Of a stretch of DNA of 64,000 nucleotides, positions 55,251 to 64,000 are shown in pieces (within the stretch, counting starts at the first letter, position 1; each line of letters begins with the position of its first letter). This DNA comes from Zhongshania aliphaticivorans (GTDB lineage Bacteria > Pseudomonadota > Gammaproteobacteria > Pseudomonadales > Spongiibacteraceae). The stretch covers positions 1,705,501 through 1,769,500 of the forward strand of contig NZ_CP014544.1 in the NCBI RefSeq assembly GCF_001586255.1, in the 5' to 3' direction. Both the position numbers and the translations under genes were made by a program. The notes under the pieces were generated by a model. The model was not told the origin of the DNA and searched no databases. It worked only from the letters and a program-made list of their open reading frames with translations.

Positions 55251-55707
55251 AGAGTTCGCTTATATTGCTGGCGGCTAGGCTAAAGAGGCCTTTTACCGGT
55301 ATTAAGGGGGCTTAGGCGGCACGCTAGGCGTGCGAGAGAATATTAATTGAAAATGCCAAGGCTTACCTTGTTTTACGCTATTTAAATTGCGGGAATGATT
55401 GTCTTCTCGGGGTGGCTGCTGTTTTATGGTGCTTGCGCACTAAGTTTGGGCATAGATATTGCTTGTTGTTTGTGCGTTGCTGAAGCTTCAGCCCATAAAT
55501 CTTATGTCGTATTGATTTAAGTTGCTGTATTCGGAATGGACTCTAGGGATTAAAGTTTTTTATAAACAGTGGCTTAAGTTATTTTTTATTGGATTTTGCG
55601 ATGGTGCCTGACTATCTCGGGCAGGTCATTTTCGCCCCAATATCGAGCGATTAAATAATTAACGACCTAAATTGGTGCGTTTAATTTAGCACTTGGAGAT
55701 ATTGTTG
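55251..55707. other. Long intergenic region upstream of amt
   Basis: 457 bp without a supported gene. It holds GCACGC-TAG-GCGTGC (55319-55333), a small hairpin near the SpoU side, a possible sigma-54 promoter (55446-55464) and three TGGTGC half-sites (55427, 55602 and near 55674). The last half-site pairs at a distance with GCAC just before amt. Codon-like composition is absent in all frames I checked by eye. Confidence 0.5.
55446..55464 (+). promoter_or_regulatory. Candidate sigma-54 promoter of amt
   Basis: The sequence GGGCATAGATATTGCTT has GG (55449-55450) and GC (55461-55462) exactly 10 bp apart, with TTGCT at the -12 side and GGCA at -24. The -24 box is TGGCAC in the consensus and GGGCAT here. 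Amt genes are often under NtrC/sigma-54 control, so the site is plausible, but about 235 bp of leader would be left. Confidence 0.4.
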
Positions 55708-57012
55708 ATGAAAAACAAGGGAAATTGGCGCCCTCTGCGTATTGCAGGTTTGCTCGCTACTATTTTTGCACCACAGTGGGGATTCGCCCAGAGTCTGGAT
55801 ACCGGTAATACCGCGTGGATGTTAACCTCAACAGCCCTTGTTCTGTTTATGACATTGCCCGGTTTAGCCTTGTTCTACGGCGGTTTAGTACGGAGCAAAA
55901 ACGTACTAAGTGTATTGATGCAGTGTTTCAGTATTACCTGCCTGGCCTCGCTGTTGTGGGTGGTTGCTGGGTATAGCCTGGCTTTCAGCGAGGGCAGCGC
56001 CTTTGTCGGAGGCTTGAGTAAAGCCTTTCTGGCGGGCGTAGGCGAAGACAGCGTCAGTGGTGATATTCCGGAAACTGTTTTTATTATGTTCCAGATGACC
56101 TTTGCCATTATCACCCCGGCTTTGATTATTGGTGGCTTTGCAGAACGAATTAAATTCTCAGCGGTAATGTTATTTTCTGCGCTGTGGTTGTTGTTGGTCT
56201 ATGCGCCCGTAACCCATTGGGTGTGGGGCGGTGGTTGGTTGGCGGAAATGGGCTTGCTCGACTTCGCCGGTGGTACCGTGGTGCATATAACCGCTGGTGT
56301 TGCCGCGTTGGTGGCCGCGCTAGTACTCGGTAAGCGTCAGGGTTTCGGTCAAATGGCCTTGCCGCCACACAATTTGACCATGACATTTATCGGTGCGGGA
56401 ATGCTGTGGGTGGGCTGGTTTGGCTTTAACGCTGGCAGCGCTCTGGGTGCTAATGGCGATGCCGGTATGGCAATGCTGGTGACGCATCTCTCTGCGGCAA
56501 CGGGCTGTTTAACTTGGTCGGCAATTGAGTGGAAGCGCTATGGCAAGCCAAGTGCTTTAGGTGCGGTAACCGGTATGGTGGCGGGCTTGGGTACTATTAC
56601 GCCAGCTTCTGGTTATGTGGGCCCAGCGGGCGCTATGGTGATTGGCTTAAGTGCGGGTATTGTGTGTTTTTACATTACTTTAGCAATGAAGCAGGTATGG
56701 AAAATTGACGACTCCCTTGATGTATTTCCCGTACACGGTGTTGGCGGCATTTTAGGGACATTCTTGGCGGGTATTTTTGCCAGCAGTGAGCTGGGCGTAT
56801 TCAGTGGTCAGGGGCTCGCCGAAGGTATGACGATAGCGTCGCAGCTCAAAGTACAATTGATTGGTATTGGTGCAACCTTCGCCTATACCGCTATTATTAG
56901 TTACGGCTTATTCGTGCTAATCGATAAATTGATTGGCTTGCGTGTTAGCGCAGACGAAGAGGGGCAGGGTTTGGATATTACTTGTCACAACGAAGTGGGT
57001 TACGATTTATAA
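55708..57012 (+). CDS. amt: Ammonium transporter Amt
   Basis: 434 residues with eleven membrane segments. A signal-peptide-like start ('APQWGFAQ') is followed by 'TALVLFMTLPGLALFYGGLV', the first pore His in 'APVTHWVWGGGWL' and the second in 'VFPVHGVGGILGTFLAGIF'. It carries ammonium across the inner membrane and should be gated by GlnK, but no glnK gene is adjacent. The ATG at 55708 has GGAG upstream. A strong terminator follows. Confidence 0.94.
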   Translation: MKNKGNWRPLRIAGLLATIFAPQWGFAQSLDTGNTAWMLTSTALVLFMTLPGLALFYGGLVRSKNVLSVLMQCFSITCLASLLWVVAGYSLAFSEGSAFVGGLSKAFLAGVGEDSVSGDIPETVFIMFQMTFAIITPALIIGGFAERIKFSAVMLFSALWLLLVYAPVTHWVWGGGWLAEMGLLDFAGGTVVHITAGVAALVAALVLGKRQGFGQMALPPHNLTMTFIGAGMLWVGWFGFNAGSALGANGDAGMAMLVTHLSAATGCLTWSAIEWKRYGKPSALGAVTGMVAGLGTITPASGYVGPAGAMVIGLSAGIVCFYITLAMKQVWKIDDSLDVFPVHGVGGILGTFLAGIFASSELGVFSGQGLAEGMTIASQLKVQLIGIGATFAYTAIISYGLFVLIDKLIGLRVSADEEGQGLDITCHNEVGYDL

Positions 57013-57035
57013 TAAGACCTTGTCGATCTTTGTTA

Positions 57036-57066
57036 AAAACAGCCCGGCAATGCCGGGCTGTTTTGC
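57036..57066 (+). terminator. Rho-independent terminator of amt
   Basis: AAAACAGCCCGGCA (57036-57049) pairs with TGCCGGGCTGTTTT (57051-57064), GC-rich with a T-rich end. 24 bp after the amt stop. Confidence 0.88.
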
Positions 57067-57096
57067 TTTGGCTTATATCAATTGAGGAGTATTAGC

Positions 57097-57369
57097 ATGG
57101 ACGCGCAGGCGTCGGTGACGCCTTTTGTACTGTATGGCACCTCTGCGTGCCATCTGTGTGAATTGGCTGAAGCCGTTTTAAGTGAGCTTTTGGCGCAGGG
57201 TTACGATTGGCAGATTGAAGTTGTTGATATCGCTGACGATGATAAATTGCTTGAGCGCTATGCACTGTCTATTCCGGTGTTGACGCGCGCAGGCAGTGGC
57301 GTTGAGTTGCGCTGGCCGTTTGACGGAGCGGCGGTCTTGGCATTTGCCAGTGAGGAGGTGGCGGGATGA
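57097..57369 (+). CDS. Glutaredoxin/DUF836-like thiol protein
   Basis: 90 residues, thioredoxin fold. The redox site is 'YGTSACHLCELAEAVL' (CHLC). The cis-Pro is in 'YALSIPVLTRAGSG'. It probably acts as a cytoplasmic dithiol oxidoreductase. The ATG at 57097 has GGAG upstream; the stop overlaps the MOSC gene start (ATGA). Confidence 0.88.
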   Translation: MDAQASVTPFVLYGTSACHLCELAEAVLSELLAQGYDWQIEVVDIADDDKLLERYALSIPVLTRAGSGVELRWPFDGAAVLAFASEEVAG

Positions 57370-58172
57370 GTATTGTAGTTTCTGCGCTTTATTCCTATCC
57401 CGTTAAGTCGCTGCGCGGACACGATCAAGAGAGTACCCGTATAACGAGTTGGGGGCCAGACCGTGATCGGCGCTGGATGGTGGTGGACGACAATGGTCGG
57501 TTTATGACTCAGCGCCAGCTTCCGCAGATGTGTCGAATTGGCGCGAGCTATCGAGGTAATGATATCTGTCTGTGGCATTTGGACGCCCCTGCTGAGGCGA
57601 TTGAGGTTTGCCTCGCGGGTAGCGAAAAGGAGCGACAAGTCGGCGTTTGGGAAGATTACTGCACTGCGCTAGACGCCGGTGATGCGGCGGCAGCGTGGCT
57701 AAGTGACCAGCTTGGTGTTTCATTGCGGCTTTGTTATATGCCAGATTATAGCTACCGCCAGGTAGATCTGCGGTTTGCCGAACGTGGTGACAGACTCGGT
57801 TTTGCCGATGGCTTTCCCTTTTTACTTTGTAATGAAGCGTCTTTGCAGCAACTCAGTTCTGGGCTTGGCCGTAACTTGGATATGCAGCGTTTTCGTCCCA
57901 ATATTGTTATTTCAGGCGCGGCGCCGTTCGCGGAGGACGATTGGCGGCGGATTCGAGTGGGTGGTATTGAGTTTGATGTGGTGAAACCTTGCGCGCGATG
58001 TGCAATTCCGACGGTGAATCTGGATGATGCCTCGCGAGAGCCGGATGTGTTCCGATTGTTAAAAACCCACCGCCAGCGCGGAGATGATGTTTATTTTGGG
58101 CAAAATATGATCCACCGCGGCGAGGGTGAGATTAAGCTCGGCGACGCGGTGGAAGTGCTAGCATTAAACTAG
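57366..58172 (+). CDS. MOSC domain protein (YcbX-like, without ferredoxin domain)
   Basis: 268 residues. N-terminal MOSC_N (about 1-120: 'LYSYPVKSLRGHDQESTRIT', 'DRRWMVVDDNGRFMTQRQLP') and C-terminal MOSC (about 125-265: 'RFRPNIVISG', 'VVKPCARCAIPTVNLDDASR', with the molybdenum-ligand Cys in 'KPCARC'). Such proteins bind molybdenum cofactor and reduce N-hydroxylated compounds. No 2Fe-2S domain is present. Overlaps the glutaredoxin-like gene. Confidence 0.9.
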   Translation: MSIVVSALYSYPVKSLRGHDQESTRITSWGPDRDRRWMVVDDNGRFMTQRQLPQMCRIGASYRGNDICLWHLDAPAEAIEVCLAGSEKERQVGVWEDYCTALDAGDAAAAWLSDQLGVSLRLCYMPDYSYRQVDLRFAERGDRLGFADGFPFLLCNEASLQQLSSGLGRNLDMQRFRPNIVISGAAPFAEDDWRRIRVGGIEFDVVKPCARCAIPTVNLDDASREPDVFRLLKTHRQRGDDVYFGQNMIHRGEGEIKLGDAVEVLALN

Positions 58173-60106
58173 TTTTTCAGTGCGGTAGCGCTGTTTTTTG
58201 GCCCGATCTGGCGCTCTTCTCGAGCTAGTAGTGGTCGCTCTAAATCAAGTTTGGCGGCGTAGATCACACTGAAGGCCAATACGTTTTTAATGTACTCACG
58301 GGTTTCGCCGTAAGGTAGGTTCTCTATCCATATGTCGGCGGGCATATCTTTGGTTTGGCGTAATAAGACACGTTCAATACGACCGGGGCCGGCGTTGTAG
58401 GCCGCGGTTGCCAATATGCGATTGCCGCCGAACTGCTCCAGTAATTGGCCGAGGTAAAAGCCGCCCATCGCGATGTTCTTTTCTGGAGTGAGTAGATCTT
58501 CAGTTTTCGGGCTGGGCAGTCCCATTTGTTTGGCGACGAGTTTGGCTGTGCCGGGCATTAATTGCATGAGTCCGCGAGCGCCAACCGGTGAGTTGGCGGC
58601 GGGCGCGAAGGCACTTTCTTGACGGGCGATAGCGTAAATCCATTTAAGCTGGATTTTTTCGCGCTTGGCAACCTTGCGAAAATTGTCTTGGTGGGGCGTT
58701 GGGAAGCGGAGCTCTAAATCATCCCACGCGTCGGCCTTCAAAGCCGTCATGATTGACTGGTAATGCCAGCCCCAGTTCAGTGCCAGTTGCGCCGCTGCGA
58801 CTTGCTCTGCCTTATTTAAGCTTCGCATCGCATAAGCCCACTCAAGGTTTGAGGTGCCGGTGTCACCGAGCAGGTAGAGCTCACGCGCCCGGGCAATGGC
58901 GCTGTGTTGTTCAACCTCGCTAATTAATGCGGGGTCTAAAGTGCGGCTAGCGCTTAGCTGATAATCTTCGTTAAGAATATCCGCTGCTAAAAAACTATAG
59001 TAGCCACGTTCTGCCGCGAGTTTTTGCAGGGCTAATTGGGTGCTAACGGTGAGTTCGCCGCGCAGCTCAATATCCGCTCTGGCAGCCCAGTAGCGCCAGT
59101 CTGCCTTCTGCTTTTTATCTTCAGGTAGAAATTGCGCAATATGTTGAACGGCGGCCCAGTCACCATCTTTTAGGGCGAGTCTAATCCGCCACTCGGTAAG
59201 GTAGGGGTCTTCATAGTTGGGGTCGGTGGCCATAACCCAGTCGCGGGTGTAGTCCGCGTCGCTGGCAATAATCTGACGCGCCATGCTGTCGCGCAGGGCA
59301 TAATTCTGGCTTGGCGTGAATTTTAGCTGGCGGTCTAATTGCTGCCACAAGGTGTTAGTGCGTTCAAAGTCACCTTTAGCGAGGCGTTTTAAGGTATGCA
59401 CGGCGATGTCGCGGCTGCGATCATTGGGGCTTAATGTAAGTCCTTTACTAAAGAGTAAATTGGGGTTGCGCAAAATTTCGACATAGGTATCGCTGCCTTT
59501 CACCTTGCTGAGCAGATAAAAGGCCATATCCGTTTGCCCGCTGCTAAGGGCCAAATTGGCGCGGTGCCAATACTGCTGTTCAGTTTGGGCGGGGCTGAGG
59601 GTGCTCAGCCACTCTTTGATCGGGGTATCGCATTCTTTGGGGAGCGAGTAGGGTGTGCTCCAAAGTTCGCTCACTGCGACGTTGGCCTCGCTCTGTTTGC
59701 CAATTTGACGTAGTGCATGGGCGTAGTGGCAGCGGTTTTGGATTGATGAACTTTTTTGGTAGTACTGGGTGTAAAGCGTCCAGTTGCGATTACGCAGTAA
59801 TTTATTAAGCCATGTTAGCCTGATGCGCTGCCCGGTAATGGTGTCACCATACTGCTGTAGATAAACGTCAATTGTTTGTTGTGAGACCTGGTTTATCTGA
59901 GCTTTGAGTAATTCCAGCTCTAAATAGGGGTATAAAGCGTAATTGCTGAGCTGTGGGGTCAGCTTTTCGGCATTGGCTATGCGGCCACGGCTGATTTCAG
60001 TGAGTGCTTCGCGGTATAATCTCCTGCTGTTATCCGTCGCGGGATCGGCAATAACGGTTGTCGCCTGGATTGCCAGTACGACCAAGAGTGTAAAAAAGCG
60101 GTTCAT
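58169..60106 (-). CDS. slt: Soluble lytic murein transglycosylase
   Basis: 645 residues. A signal peptide ends at 'TTVIA'; then the alpha-superhelical U domain (about 25-440), a linker, and the catalytic domain (about 470-630) with 'ARQESAFAPAANSPVGARGL' (catalytic Glu), 'MQLMPGTAKLVAKQMGL' and 'AAYNAGPGRIERVL'. It cleaves peptidoglycan glycan strands with 1,6-anhydro end formation. I prefer the ATG at 60106 with GGGAT upstream over the one at 60124. Confidence 0.94.
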   Translation of the reverse strand: MNRFFTLLVVLAIQATTVIADPATDNSRRLYREALTEISRGRIANAEKLTPQLSNYALYPYLELELLKAQINQVSQQTIDVYLQQYGDTITGQRIRLTWLNKLLRNRNWTLYTQYYQKSSSIQNRCHYAHALRQIGKQSEANVAVSELWSTPYSLPKECDTPIKEWLSTLSPAQTEQQYWHRANLALSSGQTDMAFYLLSKVKGSDTYVEILRNPNLLFSKGLTLSPNDRSRDIAVHTLKRLAKGDFERTNTLWQQLDRQLKFTPSQNYALRDSMARQIIASDADYTRDWVMATDPNYEDPYLTEWRIRLALKDGDWAAVQHIAQFLPEDKKQKADWRYWAARADIELRGELTVSTQLALQKLAAERGYYSFLAADILNEDYQLSASRTLDPALISEVEQHSAIARARELYLLGDTGTSNLEWAYAMRSLNKAEQVAAAQLALNWGWHYQSIMTALKADAWDDLELRFPTPHQDNFRKVAKREKIQLKWIYAIARQESAFAPAANSPVGARGLMQLMPGTAKLVAKQMGLPSPKTEDLLTPEKNIAMGGFYLGQLLEQFGGNRILATAAYNAGPGRIERVLLRQTKDMPADIWIENLPYGETREYIKNVLAFSVIYAAKLDLERPLLAREERQIGPKNSATALKN

Positions 60107-60202
60107 ATCCCTGCAGCCTTGCATGACGTGTGAATTTTCGATGAGTTAAAAGACTTTGCTGAGGCCTTACAGCCTTTGCCGACCCTATATTGGATCAAAT
60201 AT

Positions 60203-62098
60203 ATGCCTTTGTTACGTGCTACACAATTACAGCATAGTATTGGACAACAGATTGTACTGGATAACGCCGAATTACAACTCGAAGCCGGTGATAGAGTTTG
60301 CTTGCTCGGACGAAACGGTTGCGGAAAATCGACTTTGCTGCGAATTGTGGAAGGCAGTGCCGCTGTTGATGCTGGTGAAGTTTGGCGCCAGCCTGGCGTT
60401 AAAATTGCGCGTATGGAACAAACCCTGGATTTTGCCTCCCCAGATGAAACTATTTACGACGTAGTCGCCGATGGTCTTGCGGGTTTGGGTAAGGTGTTAC
60501 GCCGTTATCATGAGCTTATTATCGGTGATATGGGCGACGCCGAGCTAAAAGAGCTCGAGCATTTGCAGCGGGAAATCGAGACCAATGATGGCTGGTCGTT
60601 CCAGCAGCGAATCGACAATATTTTAACGCGCCTTGAATTAGACGCCGACGCCAAGGTGTGCAGCATGTCTGGGGGCTGGCGGCGCCGTGTGGCCTTGGCT
60701 CGCGCTCTAGTTTGCGATCCCGACATTTTACTGCTGGACGAACCGACCAACCACTTGGACCTGGATGGTATATTGTGGCTGGAGCAGTGTGTAATGTCCT
60801 TTCAGGGCTGCGTGTTGTTTGTTACGCACGACAGGGCCTTAATTGAAAAGCTCGCTACTCGTATCGTTGAACTCGATCGCGGCATACTGACAAATTACGA
60901 CACCAATTACACTCGCTACTTAGAACTTCGTGAACATGCACTCGAAATTGAGGCTGAGCATAACGCCCTGTTTGATAAGCGCTTAGCGCAAGAGGAAGTG
61001 TGGATTCGCCAAGGTATTAAGGCGCGCCGCACGCGGAATGAGGGGCGTGTTAGAGCCCTGGAACGTATGCGCTCTGAGCGGTCGCGGCGCCGCGTTCAGT
61101 CTGGGTCAGCCAATCTCAGCGTCAATCAGGCAGATCGTACCGGTAAGGTTGTTGCTGAACTCACCGATGTATCCTTTTCGGTGCCGGGTAAACTGCTCGT
61201 GGATAATTTATCCCTGCTGGTTTGTCGCGGCGATAAGTTGGCACTTATCGGTCCGAATGGCGCCGGTAAAACCACTTTGCTGCGCTTGATTTTAGGGGAG
61301 CTAGAGGCGCAATCCGGTACCGTGAAGGCCGGTACCAATCTGCAGGTGGCCTATTTTGATCAGCTTCGTGATCGTTTAGATGAAAGTCAGCGAGTCGTTG
61401 ATATTGTTGGGCAGGGCCGTGATGCGGTCACCATCAACGGTAAAGACCGTCATATCATGAGTTACCTTGGTGATTTCTTGTTTAGCCCGGAGCGGGCGCG
61501 CAGCCACTTTGGGGTCTTATCTGGCGGTGAGCGCGCCCGCGTTCAGCTAGCCTGCTTGTTTAGTCAACCAGCAAATGTGCTGGTAATGGATGAACCAACC
61601 AACGATCTGGACATGGAAACCCTCGAGCTGCTCGAAAGCCTCTTGGTTGATTTTAGCGGTACGGTGCTGCTGGTAAGTCACGATCGCTCGTTTGTCGATA
61701 GTGTGGCGAGTAGCTGCTTGTTATTTGAAGGCCAGGGCGTCATCAGCGAGCATATTGGTGGCTATAGCGAGGTGTCTTCTTATATGTCGCGCAGGCTCGC
61801 ACAGCAAAAGGCGGCACCGGCTAATCCGTCACCGTCGTCGTCGGCTCAAGCTGTGGCGACGCCAAAGGCTAGCCCCAAAGCCCGCAAGCTTAGCTACAAA
61901 GACCAGCGCGAATTAGATGGACTGCCAAGTAAAATTGAAAACTTAGAGCTAAGTCTTGAAAAACTCGCTGAGAAGTCGGGTAGTGCGGGATTTTATCAGC
62001 AAGATCCCAGCGTTATTGCCGAAGTCTTGGATAAAATCACAGCGACGCAAGCGGAGTTAGATCACTGTATGGAGCGCTGGCTCGAACTGGCGGAGTAG
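60203..62098 (+). CDS. uup: ABC-F ATPase Uup
   Basis: 631 residues with two ABC domains. First: 'GRNGCGKST', 'MSGGWRRRVALARAL', 'LLLDEPTNHLD'. Second: 'GPNGAGKTT', 'LSGGERARVQLACL', 'LVMDEPTNDLD'. A short linker ('EIEAEHNALFDKRLAQEEVW') and a C-terminal coiled-coil domain (about 540-631) make it Uup. ABC-F proteins act at the ribosome; Uup also affects transposon excision and branch migration. The ATG at 60203 matches the family start 'MPLLRATQLQ'. Confidence 0.94.
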   Translation: MPLLRATQLQHSIGQQIVLDNAELQLEAGDRVCLLGRNGCGKSTLLRIVEGSAAVDAGEVWRQPGVKIARMEQTLDFASPDETIYDVVADGLAGLGKVLRRYHELIIGDMGDAELKELEHLQREIETNDGWSFQQRIDNILTRLELDADAKVCSMSGGWRRRVALARALVCDPDILLLDEPTNHLDLDGILWLEQCVMSFQGCVLFVTHDRALIEKLATRIVELDRGILTNYDTNYTRYLELREHALEIEAEHNALFDKRLAQEEVWIRQGIKARRTRNEGRVRALERMRSERSRRRVQSGSANLSVNQADRTGKVVAELTDVSFSVPGKLLVDNLSLLVCRGDKLALIGPNGAGKTTLLRLILGELEAQSGTVKAGTNLQVAYFDQLRDRLDESQRVVDIVGQGRDAVTINGKDRHIMSYLGDFLFSPERARSHFGVLSGGERARVQLACLFSQPANVLVMDEPTNDLDMETLELLESLLVDFSGTVLLVSHDRSFVDSVASSCLLFEGQGVISEHIGGYSEVSSYMSRRLAQQKAAPANPSPSSSAQAVATPKASPKARKLSYKDQRELDGLPSKIENLELSLEKLAEKSGSAGFYQQDPSVIAEVLDKITATQAELDHCMERWLELAE

Positions 62099-62120
62099 TG
62101 AGCGCCTTAGGGCTCGTTAT

Positions 62121-62561
62121 TTAGTCTTGGCGCCCAACGCGCACGGCGAGCACGTCGCACTCGGCGCCATGTAATACGCCGTTCGCGGTGGACCCCAAGA
62201 GCAGTGCCAAGCCTTTGCGGCCATGGCTGCCGACGATAATCAGGTCGGCGCCTAGGCTTTCGCATAAGTCATGAATCTGTGCGTCGGGTCTGCCCGTGAG
62301 TAAATGGCATTGTTTTTTGGCAATATTTAAACGCTGCGCGAACTTGTCTAAGGCAGCCTCAGCCTGTTGCTGCAGTTGCTGCTGGACTTCAGAGAAATCC
62401 ATGGGAATGTCGCCGCCGTAGGCGAGACTGAGCGGCTCTACCACGTGTAATAAATGTAGCTCCGCGCCGTGTTGACTCGCCATGCCTGCGGCCCGCTCTA
62501 GTACAGCGTCGGCTTCATCTGAGAGATCTATCGCGGCTAGGATGCGCCGGTAGTTTGGCAT
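62121..62561 (-). CDS. Universal stress protein (UspA family)
   Basis: 146 residues, a Usp fold: 'MPNYRRILAAIDLSDEADAV' start, 'ADLIIVGSHGRKGLALLLGS' followed by 'TANGVLHGAECDVLAVRV', the G-2X-G-9X-G-[ST] ATP-binding pattern. The ATG at 62561 has GGAG 7 bp upstream; a codon four residues earlier (62573) is less likely. Converges with uup. Confidence 0.92.
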   Translation of the reverse strand: MPNYRRILAAIDLSDEADAVLERAAGMASQHGAELHLLHVVEPLSLAYGGDIPMDFSEVQQQLQQQAEAALDKFAQRLNIAKKQCHLLTGRPDAQIHDLCESLGADLIIVGSHGRKGLALLLGSTANGVLHGAECDVLAVRVGRQD

Positions 62562-62645
62562 TTTGGGCTCCAACTATATTCGCAATTGACTCGCTTATTA
62601 AGGTATAAAGCCTGCCAACTGTCCAGTATTTACCAAAGGAAATTT

Positions 62646-63131
62646 ATGGCCTGGTTAATCGGCTTTGCAGTAATTGGCTTTATGTTGGCGCCAATCATGT
62701 GGATTTTGCCTTCACGGCGGCAATCCCAGCAGGCCGCAGTGAGGGCTGCTGCTCGTGCGCATGGCTTGTCGGTAAAAGTTGTTGCCATGCCAAAGTCTCG
62801 CCGCGAGCGGGTTCGGCGCGAGGACGATGTTTTTGGTGTTTGTTATACCCGCCCAGTGCACAACAAAAAGCCGCTACCGGCGTGGAAGTGCTGGCTGCTG
62901 GATATTCCTGAGGGGGAAGATGATCTGCAGCCCTGCAGCCCAGAAATCTTGACGCTCATTAATGAATGTCGCGATTTACTACCAAATGATGCAACGATGC
63001 TTGAATTCACGCCAATTGGTCTCCATGTTTACTGGCGGGAACGTCAGGCAGATGAAAAGGTTGTGGCGGATATCGCCCTGTGTCTCAACACGATTATTGA
63101 AAAAGGAAAGCTGGAAATTGCCACAAGATAA
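62646..63131 (+). CDS. Membrane-anchored conserved hypothetical protein, 161 aa
   Basis: A single N-terminal membrane helix (about residues 2-21, 'AWLIGFAVIGFMLAPIMWIL') is followed by an Arg-rich stretch ('SRRERVRRE') and a soluble alpha/beta region ('VHNKKPLPAWKCWLLDIPEG', 'MLEFTPIGLHVYWRERQADE'). Function unknown. The ATG at 62646 has AAAGGA upstream. The same two-gene arrangement before topA exists in Pseudomonas. Confidence 0.7.
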   Translation: MAWLIGFAVIGFMLAPIMWILPSRRQSQQAAVRAAARAHGLSVKVVAMPKSRRERVRREDDVFGVCYTRPVHNKKPLPAWKCWLLDIPEGEDDLQPCSPEILTLINECRDLLPNDATMLEFTPIGLHVYWRERQADEKVVADIALCLNTIIEKGKLEIATR

Positions 63132-63375
63132 AAGTTTGACGCCTGCGGATATTCCGAAGGGCTTGTATCGCCACTATAAAGGGGGTGAATACCAAGTATA
63201 CGAAGTGGCAACCCACAGCGAGACAGAAGAATTGCTGGTTGTTTATCGGCCGCTTTACGGCGCTGCTGCACTTTGGGTTAGACCCCTGGCGATGTTTACG
63301 GAACTTGTTGAATATAAAGGAAAAACATTGCCTCGCTTTGAGCTGGTCAAACCCGCTAATGATGCCTTGGTGTGA
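63118..63375 (+). CDS. DUF1653 family protein
   Basis: 85 residues, matching DUF1653: 'PKGLYRHYKGGEYQVYEVAT', 'HSETEELLVVYRPLYG' and 'LWVRPLAMFTELVEYKGKTL'. The best start is TTG at 63118, 14 bp inside the preceding gene and preceded by AAGGAAAG. The function is unknown; similar proteins stand near topA in Pseudomonas. Confidence 0.82.
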   Translation: MPQDKSLTPADIPKGLYRHYKGGEYQVYEVATHSETEELLVVYRPLYGAAALWVRPLAMFTELVEYKGKTLPRFELVKPANDALV

Positions 63376-63408
63376 ACCCCTTGACATAAAAAAGCCATGG
63401 CTATCCCC

Positions 63409-63437
63409 TTGACCCTGACGAAATGAACACTTATATA
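63409..63437 (+). promoter_or_regulatory. Promoter of topA
   Basis: TTGACC (63409-63414) and TATATA (63432-63437) are separated by 17 bp. The leader to the topA ATG is about 50 nt. A nearby palindrome AGCCATGGCT (63392-63401) has no obvious role. Confidence 0.7.
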
Positions 63438-63492
63438 TGTCGCCTCTCGCCGCTAAGGCGTCATGCACTTACCTTAATCGCAGAAGGATAAT

Positions 63493-64000
63493 ATGGGCAA
63501 ATCTTTGGTTATTGTGGAATCGCCAGCTAAGGCGAAGACCATTAACAAGTATTTGGGCTCCGAGTTCATCGTCAAGTCCAGTATTGGCCATATTCGTGAC
63601 CTGCCAACCAGTGGTAGTGCAAAAGCCAGCACGGTTGACCCTAAAGAGCGTGCTAAAGCCGCCGCGCTGACACGTAAAATGGCGCCTGAAGAAAAAGAAA
63701 TCCATAAAAAGGCGAAGTCGCGTCAGCAACTTATTGCGCGCATGGGTATTGATCCAGAAAAGGATTGGGCTGCGCACTACGAAATTTTGCCGGGCAAGGA
63801 AAAGGTTGTCAGCGAGCTGAAAAAATTGGCCGAAAATGCCGACACCATCTACCTCGCAACGGATTTGGACCGCGAGGGAGAGGCTATAGCTTGGCATCTA
63901 CGCGAGGCTATTGGCGGTGACGCCAGCCGTTACAAGCGTGTGGTGTTTAATGAAATTACCAAAAAGGCCATTCAGGCCGCATTTGAAAAGCCAACCGAGC
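63493..64000 (+). CDS. topA: DNA topoisomerase I (partial, runs off window)
   Basis: About 169 N-terminal residues are visible. The Toprim domain starts with '[20 protein letters not shown]' (Glu of the metal site) and holds '[19 protein letters not shown]' (DxDxE), followed by '[20 protein letters not shown]'. It relaxes negatively supercoiled DNA. The ATG at 63493 has AAGGA upstream. Confidence 0.96.
   Translation, partial: MGKSLVIVESPAKAKTINKYLGSEFIVKSSIGHIRDLPTSGSAKASTVDPKERAKAAALTRKMAPEEKEIHKKAKSRQQLIARMGIDPEKDWAAHYEILPGKEKVVSELKKLAENADTIYLATDLDREGEAIAWHLREAIGGDASRYKRVVFNEITKKAIQAAFEKPTE

Noticed and set aside
63392-63401. AGCCATGGCT palindrome as a terminator before topA.
   Set aside because: It has no loop or T run; probably chance.

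Overview
The window is ordinary chromosome from a gammaproteobacterium, roughly 50% GC. Gene content and order resemble Pseudomonas and its marine relatives: mlaA / receiver-phosphatase / STAS / TerB / tal / dusA; 4.5S RNA-dnaX-ybaB-recR; rnd-ycgL-ycgN; and two small genes before topA. The order Cellvibrionales (Spongiibacteraceae-like) is my best guess, from recall only. I see no insertion sequence, prophage, integrase or CRISPR array. Only the two window edges cut genes (tadG and topA).

Layout. 1-8367 (minus): a compact tad/Flp pilus operon, flp-cpaA-tadE-cpaB-cpaC-tadA-tadB-tadC-tadD-DUF3613-tadG, with no tadZ. 8546-15490: recX, a Spy-like periplasmic protein, a PreP-type M16C protease, glutaminyl-peptide cyclotransferase and mnmC. 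15565-21399: a five-gene oligopeptide ABC importer whose second permease carries a fibronectin-like insert. 21448-27754: an unknown gene, fadD and hrpA. 27880-29968: a copper-RiPP operon of the HvfABC type, with a Cys-rich repeat precursor, an MNIO (DUF692) enzyme and a DUF2063 partner. 30052-36573: mlaA, a receiver-SpoIIE phosphatase with its STAS partner, TerB, transaldolase, dusA and gltX, followed by tRNA-Ala(GGC).

36938-44843: a PHA-granule protein, a Do-type protease, a DUF4136 lipoprotein, 4.5S RNA, dnaX (with a textbook -1 frameshift site), ybaB, recR, rnd, ycgL, ycgN and a small membrane protein. 45003-51259: a co-directional set of a double-FHA protein, a Sel1/caspase-like lipoprotein, a small autotransporter-type beta-barrel, a lipoprotein hydrolase and a transmembrane Ser/Thr kinase. 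The kinase reading frame is broken near its N-terminus at a run of seven G. 51240-63375: cysK, a MoxR/VWA pair, a SpoU methyltransferase, amt (with a possible sigma-54 site), a glutaredoxin-like protein, a MOSC protein, slt, uup, a universal stress protein and two small conserved genes. topA runs off the right edge.

The two parts most worth following up are the HvfABC-type RiPP operon and the kinase-FHA-caspase-barrel group. Starts were chosen by ribosome-binding site, signal-peptide fit and family N-termini, so several differ from the longest possible reading frame.
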